Position numbers and translations under genes: made by a program
Notes under the pieces: model-generated
Databases searched by the model: none
Seen by the model: only the letters and a program-made list of their open reading frames with translations
What the model was told of the DNA's origin: nothing
Assembly (NCBI GenBank): GCA_020809705.1
Contig: CP085825.1
Coordinates: 3,162,001 to 3,226,000, forward strand
Direction: 5' to 3'
DNA length: 64,000 bases
Origin: Calonectria ilicicola
Taxonomy: Eukaryota > Ascomycota > Sordariomycetes > Hypocreales > Nectriaceae
Shown: positions 35,713-44,901 of the stretch, piece by piece
How positions within the stretch are numbered: the stretch's first letter is position 1
How the letters are laid out: each line of letters opens with the position of its first letter

Positions 35713-36261
35713 CTATTTATACTTTGGCCTCATTCCCGGAATCTCAGCTTCTCTTCCAACAGGCTCGGCGATGGCACCCTCCGAAAAGGGTGCCTGAGGC
35801 TTCCAACCAAGATACTTCTTCGCCTGCCCCGACTCTCTCTTGGAATTTACTCCCCACGATATTTCAACCAGATGGTTATGATTAATATCCTTTTGGGCAA
35901 GTGTTTTGGTCGTCGGCTCCGAGAAATAACCTTGGCGAGTCGTCTTCTTTGCCTCCCACTGAGCGACATCGGCCAACTTGGACTGGCCTTGTCGCGCAAA
36001 GTCGTGACCCCCTTGCCCAACAATTTACGAGTCGTGATTCTTGGAAGTGTCTTGCGTAGCGTCAACAATCTTAGCAAAAGGGGCAGCAGGGTTGTCCACG
36101 ATGTGAACATGGTCCTCATTCTCTCAGCGTCGTTCAAGCACTGTATGAACAAGACCCGTGACTTGGGCGCTGGTTTTGTTGACAGTTCCAGCTCTACTTC
36201 CCGTACTGTATACAATAGGGGGTACTATTATGATCTTGACTATATCTGACTTGGTTTCCTA
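35713..36261 (-). pseudogene. Decayed NAD-dependent epimerase/dehydratase (C-terminal half)
   Basis: A single frame keeps family-like sequence over about 540 bases: VKIIIVPPIVYSTGS (the beta-strand and YG-type region after the Rossmann core), TSAQVTGLVHTVLERR, HVHIVDNPAAPFAKIV, then YFSEPTTKTL...WGVNSKRESGQAKKYLGWKP near the C terminus, ending at 35713. In-frame stops are TAG (36259-36261), TGA (36124-36126) and TAA (36025-36027). Each is one C-to-T change from CAG, CGA or CAA. The N-terminal NAD-binding half is not recognisable upstream. It is an inactive relic of an extended short-chain dehydrogenase related to fungal atypical SDR proteins. Confidence 0.75.
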
Positions 36262-36929
36262 GACTGTCCTTTTGACGTCATGATGAAACGCACTATCGAG
36301 TAGATTGAGGATTCAGCTGGCGTCTTTAACGCCATTGTAGGTTTCCTCTGGAAGGAGAGCCTCGCCAAATCTCCTAGTCGGAAATTTTTCCTAAACGAAT
36401 ACTTTTAGTCCAGACTCGTTAATCTGGTATCTAGACTTTCGGGTCTATGGCTGGTAGCAAGTCTCTCGGAAATTGTCTGAGGTGATGAAGCACCATCAAC
36501 TCCAACGTGTCCGACGAATCATAACAGCCTTACAGATAAAAATATCGGTAACAAATGAGAATTTCTGAGTGTGCCAACGGGAGCATAAATAGTCACGTCA
36601 GAGCATTTAAGAAGCTTAAAGTATCGTTGGGGAGTGAATTCCTGCGTATTACCAATTGCAATAAATTACCTAAATCTAATATGAAATGGGTATTATCTTG
36701 TAATAGGGCGACACTTGATGAGATAGTCAGGCAGAATAAACGTAGGTTCCTAATGAATACGAGACTAAAGCTTGATCCTTCTTCCTTCTAGCTATTCCTC
36801 TTACTTTTAATAGAGGCTGAAAAGGCTACTGTGTCCTGTTGTGCCTGCAGGGCCCGGGCCCTGCTGTCTTAGACCTCAAGGTATTGAGGCTATCCCTTCG
36901 GTTGGGGGAGCCTGCGTTACACATCTTTA
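36262..36929. other. Decayed DNA with palindromes
   Basis: No gene. Contains a 16-bp perfect palindrome CAGGGCCCGGGCCCTG at 36848..36863 and a hairpin CCTCAA-GGTA-TTGAGG at 36874..36889, in an otherwise AT-rich setting. Confidence 0.6.
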
Positions 36930-37029
36930 CTTCGTAATTCCTCGTATGCTTTCGCTTCATGATTCCTTGCACCGTTTTGCTCCGTAAGTCCTCGTATCAT
37001 ATGACTCCGTAATTCCCTGCATACTGTTA
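36930..37029 (+). repeat. Four tandem 25-bp repeats
   Basis: Units at 36930-36954, 36955-36979, 36980-37004 and 37005-37029, all exactly 25 bp, on the pattern CT(T/C)C(G/A)T(A/G)A(T/G)TCC followed by (T/C)(C/T)G(T/C)A, then a variable 9-base tail. Divergence between units is substantial but the period is exact. It is followed by the inverted repeat TGGTAT/ATACCA at 37032-37050. Not CRISPR-like: no conserved repeat with unique spacers. Confidence 0.8.
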
Positions 37030-37149
37030 AATGGTATTTAACGTATACCATCAGTCAGAAAGAAAAAAAAACACCACCCGATAATCCCAACGTAATAGCA
37101 AGTAATTTGCTAATAGTGAAAGGTACGTAAACGTACAGAGAAGAAAGGT

Positions 37150-38055
37150 TCACTTCTTACTCTTCTTGTGAGCCTTCAACTCCTTCTCCTTCAGGTCGGC
37201 CACGGTCTCAAGGAATTTCGCGACAAGGCGCAAGGAGCGTGGTGACATATCGTCGAAGGAAGCTGTATCCTCTCCCTCGACCACGGCCTCGGAGTCAGAG
37301 GCCGTGACCTCTCTCTCCCGCTTGTTCTTGGGCGACTTCCCCACTAGAAAACATATATTAGCAAATGTAATTTTACGTATGATGACGTAAAACTTACCAG
37401 CGCCAGCCAACGAACAACCTCCGGATCTATTCCAATCACAATTGGCACACGAAAGCCCAAGGTCGTCGTGGACATAGCAGCCCACAAGGCCTCCTTGGTT
37501 ATTCGTGCATTTTGCGCACGACTCCTCCTTGGACCGTTGGGTCCCGTACATGTACTTGACGATGGCGTCCGCATTTTGGGACGACTGGATCGTACACGTG
37601 TACGAAGTGTACGTTAGGTCCTTGCTGTTGAGTTTCTGCCGAAGCTCAAGTTTATTGATCGGCTAGAATGGACAAATAATTAGTATAATGAACAAGTAAT
37701 TAAAAGAACGAGGAAAAATGCAAAACAAACCTGGCTCTCCATCACGACGGGCAAAGTTTTGCTGAGCAAAACTTGATGGCATTCATAAGTGCCCAAACGG
37801 AGAGGTTCGGGTTTGTACTGGGCTGTGGAGAATCGTGACTAAACGTGGCCGTGTGTACATCGAAGATGGTTTTTGGGAGTGCCTGTTGTCGGTGGGCTGG
37901 GAAGGGGTACGTTTTCGTACCCCCTTGCTGGGGCTTGGGCTTTTCTTTCTCACTGCGGTCACTTACGTGACCGTCTTGAGACTCTTCACCCTTTTCACTG
38001 TCAGCTTCGTCTTCGTCCTGTTCATCTTCCGACTTCCCGCCCGAAGATATCGATC
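37150..38055 (-). CDS. DUF3716-like cysteine-motif protein, 5'-incomplete
   Basis: Spliced model: exons 38055(?)..37967, 37838..37731, 37662..37398 and 37343..37150; introns of 128, 68 and 54 bp with GTAAGT, GTTTGT and GTAAGT donors and TAG acceptors, all in phase. The product runs from an acidic segment (SEDEQDEDEADSEKGEE) through LGTYECHQVLLSKTLPVVM to the cysteine block SCAKCTNNQGGLVGC...SCANCDWNRSGGCS, which matches the fungal DUF3716 motif, then a basic/acidic tail ending KAHKKSKK. Function of the family is unknown; a zinc-binding role is only a guess. No ATG lies in frame at the 5' end, where the sequence runs into AT-rich repeat DNA, so the gene is probably truncated or its first exon is missed. 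The 128-bp intron is the least certain. Confidence 0.5.
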
Positions 38056-38151
38056 CAATAGTAAAGAAAAGAAAATAAATAAATAATAAAGCCCATAAAT
38101 AAATAATTTATTCGCTTTACTTACATAATTTATTTATTTTTGGTAAATCGT
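38056..38151. other. AT-rich block
   Basis: AATAAATAATAAA and its near-inverse TTTATTTATTTTT form an imperfect inverted AT-rich segment at the 5' edge of the DUF3716-like gene. Confidence 0.5.
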
Positions 38152-38209
38152 GGGCTCGACCAAGAGGGAGCTCCAAAGCCACAACGGTGGCAGATATAAC
38201 TAAGTTTGG
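38152..38209 (+). repeat. Repeat block B, copy 2
   Basis: AGCTCCAAAGCCACAACGG with flanks; see the copy at 28685..28738. Each copy lies next to a DUF3716-like sequence, but on opposite sides relative to gene direction. Confidence 0.6.
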
Positions 38210-38290
38210 CCATATGATTCGATAATATTTTTTATTTATGATTTGGCTGGAAGATGATGGGGAAAGAGTACAGCCTCCCAGGGATTGTAC
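38210..38290 (+). repeat. Dispersed repeat, partial copy D
   Basis: CATATGATTCGATAATATTT, TTTATGATTTGGCTGGAAGA and TGATGGGGAAA match the right-hand part of copies A (6450-6505) and C. The left-hand part is absent. Confidence 0.5.
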
Positions 38291-39046
38291 TGTACTGGGC
38301 AGTAGTCGATCAATTTGAGAGGACGAGTAGGCCTAATTATGTACTGGTTAGTTGTATGTTGCATGGAAATAAACGAACTGGAGGGGGTACCAAGCTGTAT
38401 GAAAGCAAAATGCATATCAAAATGATAATGACCGCGACCACGCGAAACCATTCAAAGTGTGTACGTAGCGCTGGGGGTTTGACAAGAGGTATGCGATTTA
38501 TCTGGGGCGGTAGTGGTTGTGTTGTAGGAAGATGAAGAAGAGGAGGAGGGGAAAAAAGAAATCGCGACCATAAGTTATAGTTGTTTGTTATAATGCCTTA
38601 GGGTCATGTGATATCAATAGGCAAACAAAAAATGAGAATGGAGCAAACCTTGTCCACATATGAAGTTCGCCGGCTTGCCACCACCCCATCTCAGTGGGAC
38701 AAGCTAACATCATATCCAGCGTGCACCTCTATAATTAAAAAAACAAGGAGCGGATTGAACCGGGATTTTCCCCAGAAACAACATGTCTCAAGAAAGGGAC
38801 CATAAAATAAAGGCGAATCACAAAATCAAATTCGATGTCATATTATCTGGCTTCTTATGGAGCATCTTGAACATCGCAAGACGGTATGAGTGTGTGTGTG
38901 CAGGTGTGTACTATGCCAACGTTGCAAAAAAGAACCCACTTTGCCGACATGACTTCCCTTCACACTGCCGCTACAACTCCTCAACTTTACTTCAAATGCT
39001 CCGTACACGCTAATGCCCTATCTATGACGCCGCATGGAATACTTGA
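38291..39046. other. Spacer
   Basis: No gene supported. Confidence 0.5.
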
Positions 39047-39417
39047 TCAGTTCTTTCCGCCAGAGGACCGAGACTGATTGCCACTGGGGGAAGTGTAGGT
39101 CGAGTTGCCCTGGCCATTGTTATGGTAGGTGCTCCCGTTGGGGTTGGAGTAATAGTACGATCCGTCCCTAATAAATGCCGGGTAAGTTTAGGCTTCCAGA
39201 TGAAAATGAAGAACAGTAAATTTTATGATGCAAAATGGTGGCACTGACCTGTTGGAGTAATGGTACGTGTTGGAGTTGGCTGCACTGGAGCCATAGTCAC
39301 GAGCACAGTAGTGGTTACCCTGCAATAAAGTCAGGACACGGATGGAATTAGGGGACTTGCATAGAACAATACCTGGTTGTTGGTGCCACTGCTCTTGTAA
39401 GTGTATTCTTGAGGCAT
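39047..39417 (-). CDS. Conserved small Tyr/Ser/Asn-rich fungal protein, 78 aa
   Basis: Three exons: 39417..39373 (15 codons), 39319..39249 and 39167..39047, with introns of 53 and 81 bp. The protein starts MPQEYTYKSSGTNNQ-GNHYCARDYG and continues with repeats of the type (Y/H)YSN: SNTYHYSN, then DGSYYYSNPNGSTYHNNGQG, ending SSGGKN. I recall similar short proteins of this EYTYKSSGTN...GNHYC...YYSNPNGSTY type across filamentous ascomycetes; none that I know is characterised. There is no signal peptide. The low-complexity polar composition suggests a disordered protein, perhaps stress-related (inference). The start is supported by codon-exact splicing and a short, clean leader. Confidence 0.8.
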
Positions 39418-40688
39418 GGTGATGATCTTTGAAGTCTGAAGATGGAGAATCGTTGGTGCTAGTAGAGATGAGTGAAAGTAAAGAGAGAGTCGGAGGGTTC
39501 GGGGAAAGCAGAGCGAGCACCTTAAGTACGCTAAACGCGGGGAAATGTTTGAAGGTTTGCAAACAAAGCAAAAATCAATGCTTGGCTGTTTGGGTGGACA
39601 AACAAACTACCCCGCTTGGACGGTGATGGGGTCGTATAGATAAGAAAAGGTAGATGCGATAAAAATAAACCAAAAAGACCAATGACGTGTCGGCCACACA
39701 GGTCTTTGGATATCATCGACTGTTGCGATAAGACCACTATTTACTTGGTCTTACGCTGCATGGAATACAACTGGAACTTGCATGGAGGTATTAATGCCTG
39801 GCGTGGGACGATTGATGTTAGCGAACTTGATGCTTGCACCTCATCTCCGCAAACAAGGGGTCACTATCTTTCTGTATCACCTGAGCTGCCTAACATCTGC
39901 CGTCTTTGTGCGTGAATTTGTGCAAACGCGGCGCGACACAATGGGCTGGCACTTTGATTCACCAAAAACATCGTTGGTTTATCCCCTACATTCCGTTAAA
40001 TGAGGGGGGACTTTGACAAATTCTTGATAAAGGCGCGAATCACAAGTTTTGGACGCATCTCGGACGCATAAGTGCCCCTGTCAAGGCCTTAAACCTGGAA
40101 GGAAATAGAAACGGACAATAGATCTAGCCAAACCTTGTCATCTCGAATAATTTATACTATCTTACTTGAGCAGTGCTTAGAAGTGCGAAAGGTTGATCAA
40201 GATCATTGGAAGCACCGTGCAAGGGTACAGGCTACCAGTCCATCATTGTGTTCTATAGAGTGATTACCATTATGATACAGCGATGACCAGAGAGAGGGAG
40301 AGATTGAAGGAAACAAGAGTGGGAGTGTGAGGGAGAGTACAGCTAGCAGTCGCACTACTGGGCAGTTGCAAATAAACAAGAGTAGAAAAGGCTCTTGTGG
40401 TCCCAGTGATGTTGGCAGTAGAATGGGTACCCCATACATCGGGGCTTTTGGAAGCCCTGATTCTTTTTATCTAGTTTAGACGAGAACAATGGGACACCAC
40501 GCGACGGGGAAAAATCAAGAATATTTAATGCTTCATTTAGTCATAATATCATTCAAAATTAACTAAGCCCTAATCAAGACACCTTACCTGTGTCCATCGT
40601 CTCCATTTGCATGTAGTAAACTTGTAAAATTTCCCCAGCCTTGATTCCATGTCAATCCAAATTAACGTAACTGGCCATCATTTATCTT
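39418..40688. other. Spacer
   Basis: Promoter side of the 78-aa gene and 3' flank of the 800-aa gene. Nothing else recognised. Confidence 0.5.
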
Positions 40689-43198
40689 TTACCGGGACGC
40701 GTAATAGACCGTGAGCGTAACAATCAGCGTCAGAAACAAAATTGCTTCGAGAAGAAGCAAGTTTTTCAGCTTTCGCCTCTGTCTTGGAGGAAGAGTGCGC
40801 ATATTTCCATGTGTATACCATGAAATGACCGAGTCAAAATTTCCCCAAATGACAAGAAGCCCAATAAAGGGGAAAAGAGTGGTCAAGAGCATAATGAAAA
40901 TAAATAACTTGTTCGCCCTCTTTTGATTCGCCATCGATAACCGGTGACGAGATATGATATTTTCTCTCCCTGTCTCGATGTGATCTAATTCAGAGGGCGA
41001 AAAGAGACTCCCTCCGTCAATGCCTCCTCTTTGTGCCATCCTAGCTCTTCTTTCTAAAGTGCTTGATGAGAAACCACGAGCTCGAGGCAGCCCATCATCA
41101 TAGACGGTAGTCTCATCTCGGTGAGAGCATTCATACCAATTCTTGTCAGTTGGGATTCGTGATACTTTGGCTGGCAGAGAATCTAGAATTTCTGAAGATG
41201 AGATCAAAATATCACCGATTCTCTCACTTGCTATACGGATGTTAGATAATTTTTCATGGCATACTTTACACACTTACAGTCATGACGAATGACTCCATTC
41301 ATTCTGTGGTAGCGATGAACCGGAGCCGGCCTGGTGATAGCTTCTTCTGGAGATTCTCTAGATCTTTGCAGCCGAGTATTTGGTGGGGTTACAGGTTTTG
41401 TAAAAGAGTTCACTGTGCTACTGGTGTTGGATCTTGCCCGACTTGCAAACGAACCAGCAGGTTCAGTGTGGTCTTCTTCCCCCCTTTCTCTGCGGAGATG
41501 TTGTAACATCGATGCTTCTGGTAAACTGATGAGCGGGAAATGAAGCTGAGGGAAATCTCTCTCATCAAGTGAACTATTGAATGGTCTTTTAGCCCCTGGG
41601 GGCTCATTGGGTCTGAGTCTGTGCAAAGGTTGGTCTCTGGTGGCCAGCGCCTTCTTTGACGCATCTCTCCCCAGGGTCCGTCGGATGCGGGTCCATCTAG
41701 ATTTTCCGCTCTTTTCGAGCCTAGTGGTTGGATTGGGACCATGTCCCCCACGTTCAAACAGATTGGTGTCCGAGTCGAGTGTTTGGTAACTGTCCCGCCT
41801 GCGGTCCCCATCTGCAAGAAAGCCATTATGGCGGAAAGCTTTCTGGGCAGACACATCCCGATGCAACAGATTAGAGAAACGACATGTGCTGCCAGAGGTT
41901 GCAAATGGAGACTGAGGAAAGCTCCGAAAAGCATTCTGAGGGGAAGCCCCAGGGCATGGAGAAACGTATCTAGGGGCGACAACCGATGTGTTTTGTTGAC
42001 CATCTCTAATCAAGTGGAACGAAACCGGAGTGACATTACGAGAATGCGGGTGTTGAATGATTCTCTCCATCGACCCGTATTCGCGAGGGTAGTGATACTC
42101 GGTTATGTCCGACACGTCTGCGAGACTACTTCCAGTACCTTTAACAATGTTGTCGTGAAGTTCTTGTCGCGCATGATCAATGTTTTGATCGGTGGTAACA
42201 GTTTGCCAATCTGCTTCAGTGCCGGTTGGCGTTCTTGACCGAACAAGTGTTGCGATGCCACTGTTGAGCTGGTACGACGGTTCAAAGTCAGGCTGAGGAC
42301 TAGCTTCTCTCTCGCGAAGTACAGGGACCTTTATTTCTTCGTCGACATTCTAGGCCGATCGAATAACAGCAGAGTTGTAAAAGGATGATATTTTTGCATC
42401 TCCTTTTACCGCTTCATGAAGGTCCTCGTCTTGCACAAATGGAAACCTGGCATCTTTGGAAACAGCGCTTCCCCCCACACGATGAAGTGCGTCGCTGACA
42501 TCTCTTTCAGCAGATGAATGAAGGAATCCAGAATATTGCTCTCCGTCAAACTTGAATGGATCGCCATTTGTACTACTCGAAGCTCCCGAGATGGTCCTAA
42601 GCATCTGAGGTCGAGAGTTGGTGAGCTCGCGTCGTTGGGGTGGTTCATTTCGCCCCGTGATCCCCAGATTCTCGTTGACGATGGATGGGATCTTGGCAGA
42701 AACCATGTTCGATTCAACTACATCACTATAAAGGCTAGAAATCGAGTTGAAGGAGCGCATGCGTGGGGCCAATCTATGAAACCGCGGTGTTTCTTGGCTA
42801 CGTAGTTGGTGAGGCGAAGGCAAGGTCGCGTGTTTATCCATCCTTGAAGGGTCAAGTCGTTGGGTGGTTTCCGAACCGCTAATCTCTTGAGCGTTGAAAA
42901 CGAGCTCAAAATTCTTTTGACGCTTGAACTGATGCTGAGTAACTTGAGAAGGTTTTTCGAACTCTTCGTCGTAGGCGATGGTTTCCCATTCAGAAACTGG
43001 TTTGCCACCGTCAATTAAAACTATGCGTGCTTGTTCATTCAATTCCGCCTCCTCAAATTTCCGAACGCGAGATGGGTGCTCTGAAATGAATCCTCGGGGT
43101 TCTGGGAAAACTCCGCGAGAAATGCGGGTTTTTGTGTAGGAAAATTCTTCTAGTTGGATACCTTCTGCAACGGCGAAGGGATAAGACTGGGATGTCAT
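40689..43198 (-). CDS. Fungal protein of unknown function with two C-terminal membrane segments, 800 aa
   Basis: Model of three exons: 43198..42410, 42349..41278 and 41230..40689. Intron 1 (60 bp, donor GTAAAA, branch-like TTACAAC, acceptor CCTAG) is a multiple of three and contains the only in-frame stop between the two large coding blocks. Intron 2 (47 bp, GTAAGT, TCTAAC branch, GTATAG) restores frame. The protein starts MTSQSYPFAVAEGIQLEEF. Residues 1 to about 650 are polar, Ser/Arg-rich and probably disordered. The C-terminal part has a potential helix (SSERIGDILISSSEILDSL) and two hydrophobic segments: LFIFIMLLTTLFPFIGLLVI and, ~50 residues later, LLLLEAILFLTLIVTLTVYY. A basic loop RQRRKLKN lies between them. 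It is likely a membrane-anchored cytoplasmic scaffold; no known domain was recognised. Confidence 0.75.
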
Positions 43199-44901
43199 GG
43201 CGGAAATTGTGCTGTGGCAAGTGCTCTGGGCTTTCTGGCCAGACTGTTGGCTTGCTGTTGATGTCGATGTAGACGGGTGAGACTAGTCGAGTTAGTAAAC
43301 TGTACCTATTGGGGTAAGCCAGTCAACTTGCATTCTCAGATGGAGGCTTCATAATCGGAGGTCTCGCCATGTTTAGAGTAACACATTCCAAATACCGACT
43401 GAATGTACTGGATAATTCGACCAGGCTGTGGTTTCAGCTGGGGGACGGCCGAGCTTAGGAGACGGAAGTCGGCCCACGAGGTGTAAGTGAAGCCTGGGTG
43501 CCTGGGTTTGGGTGCGTGGAACCGAGATGTCGAACTTCCCTATGTCCCTGAATAGAAGACGAGACCAGTTGTTGAAGTTTTTGCGATGAGAAAAAAGTTG
43601 CTTCGTAAAGAATCATACGCTTTGTAAACGCGGAGTGAGCGGTGAGAAGGGTGATTGTTTTGAGAATGAGTGGGCATGCGCGTTATAGAATCGCGCTATG
43701 ATTCAGTGCGCAAACAACAAGCGAAGGGGAGTTGACTCAGGCATCAAAATTAGGGTACTTCCACTGTCAGTGCTATTTGGAGCACGGCGCGATGGGTGAA
43801 GCTTCGTTCAGCTGTGGGCAACTGCTTGACGGACGCTCAGCAAACCGCACCCTACAGTTCAGCAGTACTAGGCCACAGTGGCAAATAGAGCACGTCACGG
43901 ATGAAATACGGGAACAGAAAATTATTTCGTGTACTATAATGGACAGGTCGACGAGAATATACTGTTATATGTTCCAGCGTTTGAATATTCACACAGTTGA
44001 ACAAACAAAGCAATCAGAGCTTGAAACCCAATCCTGAATTTTGGTGGCTCACCGCACAGGTGACAAAACACAATGCATGGCACACCAGGCAAATTTCGGT
44101 TTTTAATCCCGCTGCTGGGAATTTTGTAATAAGATCAATAAAAGTAATTGATTATATTATTTAGCCTTAAGAATCGATATTCTCTTTCATGTTATTGTTT
44201 ATTGCACTATTAGGGTTCGGAGTTTAATTCTACGTGCCGTCGGGGTTTTTTTTTTATTTTTTATTTTGACCTGTTTTCCACCTGTGTGCTCGCCTACCAC
44301 CGGATGTATCCAGGCGTCCCTTCTCTTCATCCATCCGAATAAGCTAGACTTGAATTCGCCAGATCGACATCTGCGGGGGGTCGGGTGCTTACCAAGTCAC
44401 GGGGTACGCTCAAAAGCCAGTTGTCTGACCCGCGCCGTTCAGTCAGGTATCGAATCGCTGGGCATTGGTTAGGCCCCAGAACAATTCATCTCGTCCCAAC
44501 GCGACCATCTGGATCCCAGAGCCGGCCATCCACACTTTGACGGGGAACAAGGTTAGCTATTTTTGTATTTCTAGAATAGCGGCGCCGGCACCCGCTCCCG
44601 CAAGTGGGCATAGCGTCGCTTGTTCCATCGCTGTTTTTGCGCCTTGGCCATCGCTTATCGCGATAACCCTGGCTGTTCTAGGGGCCATCCTTCGCCGCTA
44701 GGACCCCAGCTGCTTCCCCGTCCCAAGGCCCTGCGACCGGTCCGTAACCGTCTGACCCTGGAGGGCCGAACGGGAACCTGCCCTCAGGATTGTCTTCGGC
44801 TGCCCCTCACGTTCTCCTTTTAACTATCCTTCCCGAGCTTCCGTCGGCCCTCATCGACTCCTACACGCCGACCTCCGGCCCCCGCCTCCTCGGCGTGCGT
44901 T
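43199..44901. promoter_or_regulatory. Divergent intergenic region
   Basis: 1.7 kb shared upstream region of the divergent 800-aa (-) and F-box (+) genes. No gene seen. A T-run lies near 44246, and a GC-rich inverted repeat sits at the right edge (separate entry). Confidence 0.45.
44864..44897 (+). promoter_or_regulatory. Inverted repeat just upstream of the F-box start codon
   Basis: CACGCCGA (44864-44871) and TCGGCGTG (44890-44897) are perfect 8-bp arms around an 18-nt loop, ending 4 nt before the ATG at 44902. If transcribed it would form a stable GC-rich leader hairpin. Confidence 0.5.

Noticed and set aside
36930..37029. Tandem array as a CRISPR-like locus
   Set aside because: Units are contiguous and diverged with no unique spacers, and the genome is eukaryotic.
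38745..38775. B-box-like GGTTCAATCC on the - strand suggesting a tRNA
   Set aside because: The flanking bases do not form a T-stem, and no acceptor, D or anticodon arm can be folded.
42350..42352. In-frame TAG splitting the 800-aa gene into two genes or a pseudogene
   Set aside because: The TAG is the acceptor of a phase-neutral 60-bp intron with a donor and a branch-like site; downstream sequence stays open and similar in composition.
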